A DNA stretch of 64,000 nt from Sphingobacterium alkalisoli (GCF_005049105.1 NZ_SUKA01000004.1:310001-374000); one strand, 5' to 3'; counted from the stretch's first letter, positions 9,172 through 18,425 are shown. Notes: generated by a model not told the origin, from the letters alone. Program-made: numbers and translations.

Positions 9172-10143
9172 ATGCTGAAGTTAAAAGAGATACAAAAACC
9201 CATAGCAACAGAACTGTCAACTTTCGAAGTAAAGTTTAAGCAATCTATGCAGAGCTCTGTTCCGTTATTAGATATTATCACTCAATATTTGTACAAGCAA
9301 AAGGGCAAGCAAATGCGTCCTATGTTTGTGTTTTTTTCTGCAGGACTGTGTGGTACAATTAATGAATCGACATATCGTGGTGCTTCATTGGTAGAACTGC
9401 TTCATACAGCCTCCTTGGTTCACGATGACGTAGTCGATAACGCAAATGAGAGAAGAGGTTTTTTCTCTGTCAACGCCTTATGGAAAAATAAAGTTGCTGT
9501 CTTGGTAGGAGACTTTCTCCTTTCTAAGGGATTGCTTCTATCCGTAGCTAATCAAGAACATGAATTACTCCGAATCGTATCCGAAGCTGTTGAGCAAATG
9601 AGCGAAGGCGAGCTCTTACAAATTGAAAAAGCGCGTAAGCTGGACATCAAAGAGGACATTTACTATGAAATTATTCAAAAAAAGACGGCATCCCTTATTG
9701 CTTCATGTTGTGCCTGTGGCGCTTCGTCGGTGAATGCAACTCCAGATACGGTAAAGAGAATGCGTGAATTTGGTGAAAAAGTAGGCATTTCTTTTCAAAT
9801 CAAAGATGACCTGTTTGACTTCGGTGTGGATGACATCGGCAAACCCGTAGGGAATGATATTAAAGAAAAAAAAATGACATTACCCCTCATCTATGCATTA
9901 AGTAAGACGACTTCTACTGAAAAAAGACGAATCATTAATCTGGTCAAAAACCACAATGATGATAGTAAAAAAATCGAAGAAGTGATTCATTTTGTACGAA
10001 GCAGTGGTGGATTGGAGTACGCAACCCAAAAAATGTTAGCTTACCAACAGGAAGCGTTTCAAATTTTAGCACAATTTCCAGATAGCATTTATAAAACAGG
10101 ATTACAACAATTGGTAAAATTCACCACAGAAAGAAAAAAATAA
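9172..10143 (+). CDS. Long-chain polyprenyl diphosphate synthase
   Basis: A 323-residue trans-isoprenyl diphosphate synthase. The first aspartate-rich motif is DDVVD (residues 85-89) followed by NERRG. The second is DDLFD (residues 212-216) in QIKDDLFDFG. Both bind the Mg2+-diphosphate of the allylic substrate. The GKQMRP segment (about residues 45-50) forms the other diphosphate site. The residues just before the first motif (ELLHTASLVH) are small, consistent with a long product such as the octaprenyl or heptaprenyl side chain of menaquinone. Product length cannot be read reliably from sequence. It is 3 bp upstream of the TerC gene. Confidence 0.87.
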   Translation: MLKLKEIQKPIATELSTFEVKFKQSMQSSVPLLDIITQYLYKQKGKQMRPMFVFFSAGLCGTINESTYRGASLVELLHTASLVHDDVVDNANERRGFFSVNALWKNKVAVLVGDFLLSKGLLLSVANQEHELLRIVSEAVEQMSEGELLQIEKARKLDIKEDIYYEIIQKKTASLIASCCACGASSVNATPDTVKRMREFGEKVGISFQIKDDLFDFGVDDIGKPVGNDIKEKKMTLPLIYALSKTTSTEKRRIINLVKNHNDDSKKIEEVIHFVRSSGGLEYATQKMLAYQQEAFQILAQFPDSIYKTGLQQLVKFTTERKK

Positions 10144-10146
10144 GCT

Positions 10147-11199
10147 ATGAGTCACGAATTAATGTTTTTTGGAGGATTTATTATTTTTATCATCCTCATG
10201 CTTGCTATAGATTTAGGATTGTTTTCAAAAGGCGACAAACCTGTATCGTTCAGAGCCGCGGCAATCATGTCTGCGGTGTGGGTGCTTTTCGCTTTAGCAT
10301 TCGGACTAGTACTTTATTTTTGGGGAAATGAGCTACACAATATTCACGATATAGCTCGACTCAAGGAAATCATCACAAAAAATCTACATAATATACAAAT
10401 CATTGAATCCGATCTAGCAGCAAGTATTCAAATTTACAACAAAAACCTAACCATCGAATATTTAACAGGCTATGTCGTCGAATATGCCCTCTCGGTAGAC
10501 AATATCTTCGTTATGGTACTGCTATTTTCCTCTTTCGGTATCCCAGAAAAATATTATCACAAAGTACTGGTGTGGGGAATAATAGGCGCTGTTCTATTAC
10601 GCTGTATCTTTATTTTCGTGGGGGCTGCATTGATCGCTAAATTTGGTTGGATACTTTATGTATTTGGAGCCTTTTTAGTCTTCACCGGTATTAATATGTT
10701 TATCAACCGCAACACGGAAGAAGAGGTGGATCCCCAAAACCACCGTGTTGTAAAATTTGCTTCCAAATATTTTAAAGTCACTCCTAAATTAGATGGAGGC
10801 CACTTCTTTCACGTAGAGAACGGTGTAAAATACATGACTCCTCTATTCTTGGTGTTATTGGTTATTGAATTTACAGATTTGGTTTTTGCAGTAGATTCAA
10901 TTCCCGCCATATTTTCTATCACTAAAGATCCTTACATTGTATTCTTTTCAAATATTTTCGCTGTGCTAGGATTACGATCTATGTTCTTCCTCTTGGTGAA
11001 TGTAATCCATAAATTCCATTACTTAAAAGTAGGTCTCGCTTTCTTATTGGTATTCATTGGAGCAAAGATGTTATTACATGGTTGGTTGGAACAGCTAGGC
11101 TTCAAAACTATTCATTCGTTGATAATTATCGTTGGAATATTGGCTATCAGTATTATTGCTTCACTGGTCTATCCTAAAAAAGAAAATTTAACGAATTAG
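10147..11199 (+). CDS. TerC/Alx family integral membrane protein
   Basis: This 350-residue protein has about eight to nine membrane helices and the two diagnostic acidic motifs of the TerC family. These are EYALSVDNI (residues 112-120) and EFTDLVFAVD (residues 241-250). TerC/Alx proteins are implicated in metal ion export, notably manganese, and in tellurite and envelope stress responses. Between helices 2 and 3 there is a soluble insertion of about 45 residues (NELHNIHDIARLKEI onward), longer than in Alx. It is translationally close to the polyprenyl synthase. No yybP-ykoY-type riboswitch is visible upstream, because the gap is only 3 bp. Confidence 0.85.
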   Translation: MSHELMFFGGFIIFIILMLAIDLGLFSKGDKPVSFRAAAIMSAVWVLFALAFGLVLYFWGNELHNIHDIARLKEIITKNLHNIQIIESDLAASIQIYNKNLTIEYLTGYVVEYALSVDNIFVMVLLFSSFGIPEKYYHKVLVWGIIGAVLLRCIFIFVGAALIAKFGWILYVFGAFLVFTGINMFINRNTEEEVDPQNHRVVKFASKYFKVTPKLDGGHFFHVENGVKYMTPLFLVLLVIEFTDLVFAVDSIPAIFSITKDPYIVFFSNIFAVLGLRSMFFLLVNVIHKFHYLKVGLAFLLVFIGAKMLLHGWLEQLGFKTIHSLIIIVGILAISIIASLVYPKKENLTN

Positions 11200-11287
11200 C
11201 ATATAAACACGCATAATCTATTTGCATCAGTCGCCATAAGGCTTGTTTAGGGGTTGGATTAAGTGAAGGTTTGAAGTTTGTTATTAT

Positions 11288-11872
11288 TAAAAGAAGGTTT
11301 TTCTTAAGCAAATTTCCTTTGTCGCTTAGACCGCGACTGGTCCATACTTTTTTCATCAAGAACTTATTATTCAAAGGCATTCAAGAGCCTCTGCGGGGGT
11401 TTGTCTTGCCAAAAGTATGCAAAAGCGTATCGCTCGAACCTTTTGGCCGTAAGGATAGTGCCTCCCATTGCCATTGCCAAACCGGAACGAAGTGGAGCTC
11501 AGCGTAGCTAAAGCTTCACAGGCGACATTTTTCGGGAATGTGGGGATAGTGCATTTGTAGTACAGTTATGTACGTCAGCTGAATTGAAAAAAGACGGCCT
11601 TAGCGGATTTGGACGAGTAGGCAGCAGAAGATGCGATGCAGAAAGGTTCGAGTTTGTACTTTCTAAGCAGGTCTCAGCCTTTGAAATGGGATAGTGCGTT
11701 GGAGGCCTAAGAGCTGCGCGCTGCATCTTCGCGTCGCCGAAACGACAAATACGGTATCAGCCTTGATTTGTTTGCTTCTTTATTCATCAAAGGAATAAAG
11801 AAGGCCCTGTCGTGGCAACGACGGAAAGGCAAAGCGAGGGGCAAAAAACTGTTTAAGAAAAACGTTCTTTTA
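11288..11872. repeat. Gene-free repeat element with imperfect inverted ends
   Basis: The 813-bp gap between terC and the next gene contains no convincing gene. The left end (11288-11309) and right end (11851-11872) are inverted copies matching at 20 of 22 positions. Inside, the 9-mer GGATAGTGC occurs three times (11453, 11544, 11689). Near 11408 there is a CCAAAAG...CTTTTGG hairpin. Positions 11308-11341, read on the minus strand, match 42711-42744 at 31 of 34 positions. No transposase or meaningful open frame is present. It may be a MITE-like or REP-like non-autonomous element, or a decayed remnant. The flanks (11200-11287 and 11873-12012) hold nothing that I recognise. Confidence 0.55.
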
Positions 11873-12012
11873 GCATCACTAATATTCCTCAGAAAACCGG
11901 ATTGATCCATTTTGTGTATTAAACAAAATAGTTGGAAGGTGATAAAGAGAAAATAAAAAAGAGGGAGCTTTCTCTTTCAATGCTATACATATTTCAGCTG
12001 TCCACGCGGAAC

Positions 12013-12942
12013 TTATTTTAAAACTACGCTTGATCTACCCATAATAGCATTATCCGCATATAATAACACCGTATATGCACCTTTTTTAAATCCCTTAGCT
12101 GAATCTTTCCATAAGAATTGATATTCTTCTCCTCTATTGGTAAAACGAATTGTTTCCTTGGTAGAATATTGAAGCTTATCACCATGAATATAAAAAACAT
12201 TATTTGCATTGGCGATTAAATTGCCTTGTGGATCTATAACTCGAATAAAAATATCTTTATTCCCTTCTACAGCTAACGGATTATCGGCAATAGTAAATTT
12301 GATCTGTAATTCATCAACTCGCTTCGCCTTCGTTTCAATTTCAATATTACCCCTTCTGGATATTTCAATGCCATTCACCTGGATATTGGAAACCTTTATA
12401 GACGACGCAATATTAACTTTATCATTAAGGTCTTTATTTTTCTTCGATATTTCCTCAATATGTTGAGATCTCTCGCGGACTTTCGAGGAAAGCAATTCAT
12501 TTTCCCTTGCCAGCATATCGTTTTGAAGCTTTAACTCATTCATATTAACCTTCAGATTAGCGACATTGCTTTTCAATATGACTACCTGCTGTCTTGCAGA
12601 CTCCAACTCCTCTTCTGATATTCCAGAAATTTCCAGCTTTTGCCGAAGCCCTTCAATGATATTTCTTGCTTCACGTTCAGAGGCCATAATATCTCCAGAT
12701 AGGGCAATATCTTGGTTACTTAAATTATCTAATTCGGCTTCAATTCGGTCTATCTCAATCTGCAGGCTTTCCTTCTCTAATGTTACGGTATATAGCTTTT
12801 CACCGGAAGATTTAAATTTCACATAGAAGTAAACATTTGTCAATAATAACGCAACGATAGCTATTATAAAAAAATAAATTTTGGAATTATCTCTTTTCTC
12901 CTCCGACGCTCCACTCTCTCGATTTGCACTTTTCACTTCCAT
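12013..12942 (-). CDS. Membrane-anchored coiled-coil protein, unknown function
   Basis: This 309-residue protein has a short charged cytoplasmic N-terminus and one membrane helix (about residues 22-43). A long heptad-rich coiled coil follows (about residues 50-185: LEKESLQIEIDRIEAEL and onward). The C-terminal beta-rich domain of about 120 residues begins near VSNIQVNGIEI and ends NAIMGRSSVVLK. The last domain looks Ig-like and would lie in the periplasm. I do not recognise a named family. Such anchored coiled-coil plus beta-domain proteins are frequent in Sphingobacteriales. It is 81 bp upstream of gmd on the same strand and could share its transcript. Confidence 0.65.
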   Translation of the reverse strand: MEVKSANRESGASEEKRDNSKIYFFIIAIVALLLTNVYFYVKFKSSGEKLYTVTLEKESLQIEIDRIEAELDNLSNQDIALSGDIMASEREARNIIEGLRQKLEISGISEEELESARQQVVILKSNVANLKVNMNELKLQNDMLARENELLSSKVRERSQHIEEISKKNKDLNDKVNIASSIKVSNIQVNGIEISRRGNIEIETKAKRVDELQIKFTIADNPLAVEGNKDIFIRVIDPQGNLIANANNVFYIHGDKLQYSTKETIRFTNRGEEYQFLWKDSAKGFKKGAYTVLLYADNAIMGRSSVVLK

Positions 12943-13023
12943 AGTCTATTCGCTATTGCTTTTTCGATTACCGTAAATATTTCTCATCCTGCAATTGGTT
13001 TACAAAAATTATTCCAATTTAAC

Positions 13024-14175
13024 TTATTCGAAGTAATTAAGAACATCAAACCCGCCATCTTTAAGATATTGTGCCTTGTGCATCAATTGCAAATCTGACA
13101 ACACCATCTCTGAAACCAGCGTTTCGAGGGTATATTTGGGTTTCCATCCTAATTGATTTTGTGCTTTAGAAGAATCGCCGATCAGCAGATCCACTTCTGT
13201 AGGTCTAAAATAACTCGGATCAACTTTTACGACCGTTTGACCCAATTTTATATGCTCAGGATTAATATTTAGTGATTGTAAACGCTCTTCATCTCTATCG
13301 ATTACTACTCCTTTCTCACTTTCTCCACGACCGCTAAATTCAATTTCTATACCCAATTCAGCGAAACTCAGTCTCACAAAGTCTCTCACGGTCGTAGTCA
13401 CCCCGGTAGCAATTACAAAATCTTCAGGCTTTTCCTGTTGCAAAATAAGCCACATCGCTTCAACGTAATCTTTAGCATGCCCCCAGTCTCTTTGCGCAGA
13501 GAGATTTCCTAGGTATAATTTATGTTGCAAACCCAAAGCAATCTTTGCGACAGCTCTGGTAATTTTGCGTGTGACAAATGTTTCTCCACGAACCGGGCTC
13601 TCGTGATTAAATAAAATACCGTTACAGGCAAACATGTTATAAGCTTCACGATAGTTTACAGTAATCCAATACCCATACATCTTGGCAACAGCATAAGGAC
13701 TACGTGGGTAAAACGGAGTAGTTTCACTCTGAGGCACCTGCTGCACTAGCCCATATAGTTCAGATGTAGAAGCTTGATAGATTCTTGTTTTTTCCGTTAG
13801 ACCTAGCAAACGCACCGCCTCTAGCACTCTAAGAGTTCCTATACCATCTGCATTCGCAGTGTATTCAGGTGTATCAAAACTAACTTTTACATGGGACTGT
13901 GCTGCCAAATTATATATTTCATCTGGCTGTGTCTGCTGAATGACGCGAATCAAATTGGTGGAGTCGGTCAAATCTCCATAGTGTAGAATAAAATTGCGAT
14001 TGTCTAGATGAGGATCTTGATAAAGATGATCGATTCGGTCTGTATTAAAAAGTGAACTTCTCCGCTTTAAACCGTGTACAATGTAATCTTTTTTAAGCAG
14101 AAATTCGGCTAAATAAGCTCCATCTTGACCAGTCACTCCTGTAATTAAGGCTATTTTACGCGTATTTGATTCCAT
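13024..14175 (-). CDS. gmd: GDP-mannose 4,6-dehydratase
   Basis: A 383-residue extended short-chain dehydrogenase that converts GDP-mannose to GDP-4-keto-6-deoxymannose, the first step to GDP-L-fucose and related sugars. Visible motifs are the NADP-binding GVTGQDG (13-19), the RRSS loop (38-41), the active-site ASTSELYG (135-142, with Glu139), and Tyr161/Lys165 in YAVAK. The length is typical. I chose the ATG at 14175 over an upstream in-frame TTG. The usual partner fcl (GDP-fucose synthase) is not adjacent, so the product may feed another deoxyhexose route or fcl is elsewhere. Confidence 0.94.
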   Translation of the reverse strand: MESNTRKIALITGVTGQDGAYLAEFLLKKDYIVHGLKRRSSLFNTDRIDHLYQDPHLDNRNFILHYGDLTDSTNLIRVIQQTQPDEIYNLAAQSHVKVSFDTPEYTANADGIGTLRVLEAVRLLGLTEKTRIYQASTSELYGLVQQVPQSETTPFYPRSPYAVAKMYGYWITVNYREAYNMFACNGILFNHESPVRGETFVTRKITRAVAKIALGLQHKLYLGNLSAQRDWGHAKDYVEAMWLILQQEKPEDFVIATGVTTTVRDFVRLSFAELGIEIEFSGRGESEKGVVIDRDEERLQSLNINPEHIKLGQTVVKVDPSYFRPTEVDLLIGDSSKAQNQLGWKPKYTLETLVSEMVLSDLQLMHKAQYLKDGGFDVLNYFE

Positions 14176-14301
14176 ATTAAGCAATATTGTCCAAACTTAG
14201 ATAACTTTCCCTTTATATGCAAGTCACCGCAACAGCATATAAAAAGAAAGTTAACGTAAGATAGCGCTTAACGAAGACACTATTCGCTCAAGGATTTCAA
14301 A

Positions 14302-14799
14302 CTATAGTGCGGCTAATGCAGCATCGTAATTCGGCTCTTCCACCGTCTCTTCAACCTGCTCCGTATAGATTACCTTCCCACTTTCATCCAACACCACTAT
14401 CGCACGGCTCAACAATCCTTCCAAAGGCCCCTCAATAAACTTTACACCGTATGCATCCGAAAAATTAGCGTCTTTATATTCCGAAAGTGAGACGACATTT
14501 TCCAACCCTTCTGCTGCACAAAAACGTCCCTGTGCAAAAGGCAAATCTTTAGAGATACATAAAACGATCGTATTTTCCAAACTCGAAGCCTTTTCATTAA
14601 ATTTCCGTACAGATGCGGCACATGTACCTGTATCCACACTAGGGAAGATATTTAAAATCACCTTTTTACCCGAAAAGTCTTTTAAAGATTTTTGGGACAG
14701 ATCACCGGAAGTTAATGAAAAATCTGGAGCATTAGATCCTACTTGTGGCAAAGTGCCTTTTGTATTTACAGGACTTCCTTTAAATTTTACTTGACTCAT
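14302..14799 (-). CDS. tpx: Thiol peroxidase (atypical 2-Cys peroxiredoxin)
   Basis: A 165-residue Tpx. It has the peroxidatic cysteine Cys60 in SVDTGTCAASVRKF and the resolving Cys94 in GRFCAAEGL, at the spacing expected for Tpx. The N-terminal FKGSPVNTKGTLPQVGSNAPDF is also diagnostic. It reduces hydrogen peroxide and organic peroxides using thioredoxin. The gene is flanked by gmd downstream and an AT-rich 360-bp gap upstream that must contain its promoter. Confidence 0.93.
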   Translation of the reverse strand: MSQVKFKGSPVNTKGTLPQVGSNAPDFSLTSGDLSQKSLKDFSGKKVILNIFPSVDTGTCAASVRKFNEKASSLENTIVLCISKDLPFAQGRFCAAEGLENVVSLSEYKDANFSDAYGVKFIEGPLEGLLSRAIVVLDESGKVIYTEQVEETVEEPNYDAALAAL

Positions 14800-15076
14800 A
14801 TTAAAATATTTTTTTTGAATATACCTAATTCATGCAACTCTATTAAAAAAAGACAAAAAATTATTTTTATTAATAAAAAAATACTATGTTAGCATTATAT
14901 TTTATCTTCATTAGCTAACCGAAGACGTATATGAACCAGACATGCTAGCACATTTATACTCAAAGTTTCAAACAGAAAAACTATAAGCGCATATGAAATG
15001 TTTATATTCCGAAACGAGCTTGCGAGCTCATTGATACAGATGAAAGCAAATACTTATCAATAAACACAAAGAAACG

Positions 15077-15166
15077 TGAATATTCAATATGACCATAAAA
15101 AGTCAAACCGCAAAGCGTTCACGAATACCATTGAACATATATTAATGAATAATTAGATGCATATGA
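15077..15166 (+). repeat. Leader repeat copy 1 (before FadL-type gene)
   Basis: About 90 bp ending at the start codon of the FadL-type gene are nearly identical to 16489-16578. Shared blocks include AAACCGCAAAGCGTT, GAATACCATTGAACATATAT and TAATGAATAATTA. The rest of this 363-bp gap (14800-15076) is AT-rich and holds no gene. A short AAAACTATA...ATATGAAAT block at about 14979-14999 recurs before the rhomboid gene. Confidence 0.8.
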
Positions 15167-16383
15167 AAAAATTACTACTTAGTTTATTATTGGCCAGCCC
15201 TACTCTATTATTTGCACAAGGTTCTCAGGTCAATACACAAAGTCTGAAAGCGGTAGGTATGGCCGGTGCTGGATCAGCATTATTTGTCGATGAGGCGAGT
15301 ATTTTTTATAGTCCCGGCGCGTTAGCCAAAATGGACGGTAACGCCATCTCTATTGGTGCTTCTGCAATTATGTATCGATCGGCTTTTAGGGAATACAACA
15401 GCACTGAAATTCACGAAACGAAATTTAAAATTACACCTCCATTTTCTGTTTTTGCGACTCTCGGGCCCAAGAATTCATGGTGGAAAGCCGGTATTGGTGT
15501 CTACACTCCATTCGGAGGATCGGTTGATTGGGGAACGGATTGGCCTGGAAAATACGAGCTCAATCATTTACAGATGAGAGCCATTTACATTCAGCCTACA
15601 TTAAGTTTCAAGATCACGGAGAACTTTGGTATTGGTGGTGGATTTGTATACAATGTTGGTCTGGTTGATTTGTCCCGTTCAATACCAGTAACTATGGCAG
15701 ATGGTAGCAGTGGCCAGGCGAATCTATCGGGTACCGGCACAGGTATGGGATACAATCTAGGGGTACATTACCATTTAGAAGACAACGTATCCCTATCGCT
15801 AAGCTACCGTTCAAAAGTTGTTACAAAGCTCAAAGATGGTGATGCTGATTTTTCTGTCCCTCCATCGCTTGCTGCATCCTTTCCCAACACCACTTTTAAC
15901 GCAGAATTACCGCTACCCGCTTCATTTAATTTTGGAATAAGCTTTCCTGCAAGTTCAAAAGTGGATATCGCGGCCGATGCTACATTTATTGGGTATGATA
16001 TTTATAAAAGCTTAGATTTTGATTATGCAGACAACACGCCTGTCTTACAGGACACCCACCAGGAGAAAAAGTACGAAAATGCGTTTTCAGGTAAGGTAGG
16101 TGTTAATTACAAGACCTGTGAGATGCTTACGTTGCGAGCCGGTGTAGGGTACGTTTATACACCCGTAAGGGGACCTTATGTCTCTCCAGAAACACCAGAT
16201 AACAACAGGATGATGGCTTCTGCAGGTTTTACATATTTGCTTTCGGATAAGTGGGATTTGACTGCTGCTTATGTACTTCAGAAAGTACAAGCACGTACCG
16301 TAACGAACAAAGCTTCCGGATTATCAGGCACATACAAGACCAATATTCATGCGCCGGGCATATCGCTAACTTACAAATGGTAA
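15163..16383 (+). CDS. OmpP1/FadL family outer-membrane transporter
   Basis: This 406-residue outer-membrane protein has a signal peptide ending in PTLLFAQG. The mature N-terminus (SQVNTQSLKAVGMAGAGSALFVDEASIFYSPGALAKM, split by position) matches the FadL plug region. In that region the SIFYSPGAL element corresponds to the NPAgla motif of FadL. The remainder is barrel-like, ending ISLTYKW with a terminal aromatic. FadL-type proteins pass hydrophobic molecules such as long-chain fatty acids. I chose the ATG at 15163, since the one at 15157 adds only two residues. The next gene is an SGNH lipase-like lipoprotein with a near-identical upstream leader, suggesting joint use. Confidence 0.83.
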   Translation: MKKLLLSLLLASPTLLFAQGSQVNTQSLKAVGMAGAGSALFVDEASIFYSPGALAKMDGNAISIGASAIMYRSAFREYNSTEIHETKFKITPPFSVFATLGPKNSWWKAGIGVYTPFGGSVDWGTDWPGKYELNHLQMRAIYIQPTLSFKITENFGIGGGFVYNVGLVDLSRSIPVTMADGSSGQANLSGTGTGMGYNLGVHYHLEDNVSLSLSYRSKVVTKLKDGDADFSVPPSLAASFPNTTFNAELPLPASFNFGISFPASSKVDIAADATFIGYDIYKSLDFDYADNTPVLQDTHQEKKYENAFSGKVGVNYKTCEMLTLRAGVGYVYTPVRGPYVSPETPDNNRMMASAGFTYLLSDKWDLTAAYVLQKVQARTVTNKASGLSGTYKTNIHAPGISLTYKW

Positions 16384-16419
16384 CAACATTATGAAATATC
16401 CGTGTAGCACGGGCCACAC

Positions 16420-16577
16420 AAACACGAATGACCACGAAGTAGCATGAATGCCTTTAAAAAAATAAAATACGGCACGAATAATATAATTTGGATATTCCAT
16501 ATGATCGTTAAAAGACAAACCGCAAAGCGTTTATGAATACCATTGAACATATATTAATGAATAATTACACACATATG
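16420..16577 (+). repeat. Leader repeat copy 2 (before SGNH hydrolase gene)
   Basis: This is the longest copy of the leader repeat. Its left half (16420-16500) matches 50284-50360 before the rhomboid gene, with blocks GAATGACCACGAAGTAGCAT and AAATACGGCACGAATAATAT. Its right half (16489-16577) matches 15077-15165 before the FadL-type gene. It ends exactly at the chosen start codon. Confidence 0.8.
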
Positions 16578-17873
16578 AAAAGATTAAACAACACAATAAA
16601 GATATATTTAGGAATTATTTCCCTGTCTCTTACCACGTATGCGTGTGCCCCGGAAATAGATTCATTCGAATCCTCTGCTGGCTCGGATGTGGATTTCACA
16701 AAATACATTGCTGTAGGCAATTCCCTTACCGCAGGATTTGCCGATAGAGGTCTTTATTTGGAAGGACAACAGGTCGCTTTTCCAAACTTGATTGCGGAAC
16801 AACTGAAGAATGTCGGAGGAGGTACTTTCAATACACCATTTTTCTCTGAAGAACAGCGCAATGGATCGGGGTATCTCCAATTGAAATCATTAACAGATGG
16901 TCAGCCTGTCATGGAGCAAGTGACATCCAATTTAGCGTATCGCGAAGCGGGTAAACTCACAAAATATACCGGAAAAATCCATAACTACGGCGTACCGGGT
17001 ATGCGTGTAGATTTAGCTTACATACCCCAATTTGGTGCGTTAAACATGTATTTTGAGCGTCTATTACCCGAAGCAGAAGTAGGTACAAAAAGCTATTTTG
17101 ATTTTGTGACAACAAGAAGTCATACCTTTTTTTCATTTTGGCTGGGTAATAATGATGTATTAGGATACGCTATGAATGGAGCCTACGAAAATCCAGAAGA
17201 TGCTACTACCACTTTTACCTCGGTAACGAATTTTACCAATGGGTATGGAAATTTTATCAATACCTTAACCACAAATGGACAAAAAGGCGTGGTAGCCACT
17301 ATTCCGGATGTAAGTACGATACCATTTTTTACAACAGTCACTACGGCACGTTTACAGGCGGGAGTTGAAGCATCTACTGGCGGCGCATTTGACGAAATTT
17401 ACATTTCCACGGCTTCAGGAGTACGCATAGCTACAGCAGAAGATCTATTTACCTTATCTTTCCCGACTGATACGCTCGGGAAAACAAGTAATGGAATTCT
17501 AGCGTACGGTTTAATTCCTCAGAACCCATTACATGACCGATTTGTAATCGATAAAGATGAAGTTGCGGAAATAGCCGGTCGTGTAAATGCGTTTAACACA
17601 GTTATCAAACAAGTGGCAGCGAGCAAGAAACTCGCCATTGCAGATGCACACGCGTATTTAAATAAGGTAAAAACGACTGGAATTTCTTATAATGGAATAA
17701 ATGTGAATGCTGCTTTTATACAGGGAAATGCATTTTCACTTGACGGCATCCATCTTACGCCTTTAGGCAATGCTTTAATGGCCAACCTATTTATTGATGC
17801 AATCAATTTACAGTATAATGCACGGATACCCAAAGTAGACGCAACCAAGTATAGGGGCGTTAAATACCCTTAG
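16575..17873 (+). CDS. SGNH/GDSL-family hydrolase, lipoprotein
   Basis: This 432-residue protein has an N-terminal lipoprotein-type signal with Cys24 in TTYAC. The SGNH blocks are visible: block I AVGNSLTAGF (nucleophile Ser50, the GNS variant), block III WLGNNDVLG, and block V DGIHLTPLGNAL with the catalytic Asp-His pair. The family contains esterases and lipases acting on acyl or acetyl esters. The start at 16575 is set by the signal peptide; upstream in-frame ATG codons lie inside the leader repeat. It follows the FadL-type transporter gene, a pairing that suggests release and uptake of fatty acids at the cell surface (inference). Confidence 0.82.
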   Translation: MKRLNNTIKIYLGIISLSLTTYACAPEIDSFESSAGSDVDFTKYIAVGNSLTAGFADRGLYLEGQQVAFPNLIAEQLKNVGGGTFNTPFFSEEQRNGSGYLQLKSLTDGQPVMEQVTSNLAYREAGKLTKYTGKIHNYGVPGMRVDLAYIPQFGALNMYFERLLPEAEVGTKSYFDFVTTRSHTFFSFWLGNNDVLGYAMNGAYENPEDATTTFTSVTNFTNGYGNFINTLTTNGQKGVVATIPDVSTIPFFTTVTTARLQAGVEASTGGAFDEIYISTASGVRIATAEDLFTLSFPTDTLGKTSNGILAYGLIPQNPLHDRFVIDKDEVAEIAGRVNAFNTVIKQVAASKKLAIADAHAYLNKVKTTGISYNGINVNAAFIQGNAFSLDGIHLTPLGNALMANLFIDAINLQYNARIPKVDATKYRGVKYP

Positions 17874-17880
17874 AAAAAAC

Positions 17881-17919
17881 AAGCGACGTCCACCTAGAAT
17901 CCTTGGGCGTCGCTTATTT
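17881..17919 (+). terminator. Rho-independent terminator
   Basis: Stem AAGCGACG (17881-17888) pairs with CGTCGCTT (17908-17915), followed by ATTTT. It lies 7 bp after the SGNH hydrolase stop. Confidence 0.8.
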
Positions 17920-17955
17920 TACATACAGTCGACAAGAAACTTCTAATTTTTTATT

Positions 17956-17963
17956 TAGATTTG
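17956..17963 (+). promoter_or_regulatory. Bacteroidota -7 promoter element (TAGATTTG)
   Basis: TAGATTTG fits TAnnTTTG and lies 18 nt before the OsmC-family start codon, between a terminator and the gene. No clear -33 box is seen. Confidence 0.5.
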
Positions 17964-17981
17964 TGTTTCTAAAACAGTCGT

Positions 17982-18398
17982 ATGCAAGTCCACTTAAATC
18001 GTAAAAATCAAGCTGTTCACTTTGAGGCCTCAAGCGAACTGTCTACTGTAAAAGTAAATATAGACGGCTCCGAGTCTATTGGTGGAGAGGGTAAAGGTGT
18101 AAGACCAATGGAGCTCATTTTGATGGCTTTGGGATCTTGCAGCGTGTTCGACCTAACTACCATCCTCCAAAAACAGCGTCAAGAAATAGAAGATATAGAA
18201 GTGATCGTAGAGGGAAAAAGACGTGACGCGGTTCCAAATATCTTTACCGCAATCCATATCACCTTTTTGCTGAAAGGCAAGATTGACGAAGTCAAAGCCT
18301 ATAAAGCCGCAGAACTCGCAGTCAAAAAATATTGTTCGGTTCACGACATGCTGGCAGCAGGCGGGGTGGACATTACCTACAGCATTAAGATAAATTAA
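17982..18398 (+). CDS. OsmC/Ohr family protein
   Basis: A 138-residue OsmC-like protein with the two conserved redox cysteines: Cys53 in LGSCSVFDL and Cys118 in KKYCSVHDML. The acidic/arginine segment GVRPMELILMAL precedes the first cysteine, as in the YhfA/OsmC branch rather than Ohr. Members reduce organic hydroperoxides, or are of uncertain function in the YhfA group. It has its own promoter and ends at a shared bidirectional terminator facing a convergent membrane-protein gene. Confidence 0.87.
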   Translation: MQVHLNRKNQAVHFEASSELSTVKVNIDGSESIGGEGKGVRPMELILMALGSCSVFDLTTILQKQRQEIEDIEVIVEGKRRDAVPNIFTAIHITFLLKGKIDEVKAYKAAELAVKKYCSVHDMLAAGGVDITYSIKIN

Positions 18399-18399
18399 T

Positions 18400-18425
18400 A
18401 AGCGCTTTACATAGCGCTTTTCTTT
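18400..18425. terminator. Terminator between convergent genes
   Basis: Stem AAGCGCT/AGCGCTT with a 6-nt loop is followed by TTCTTTTT on the plus strand. It overlaps the last codons of the minus-strand gene. Confidence 0.75.

Noticed and set aside
10127..10147. Possible yybP-ykoY manganese riboswitch before the TerC gene
   Set aside because: Only 3 bp separate it from the preceding coding sequence, leaving no room for a riboswitch.
11271..11910. Several open frames of 67-78 codons on both strands in the terC downstream gap
   Set aside because: They overlap each other and an inverted-repeat element, have odd composition (Arg/Cys/Ser-rich) and show no family features.
12013..14175. Coiled-coil gene plus gmd as a capsule or O-antigen cluster
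   Set aside because: No glycosyltransferases, Wzx/Wzy or fcl are adjacent; gmd stands alone here.
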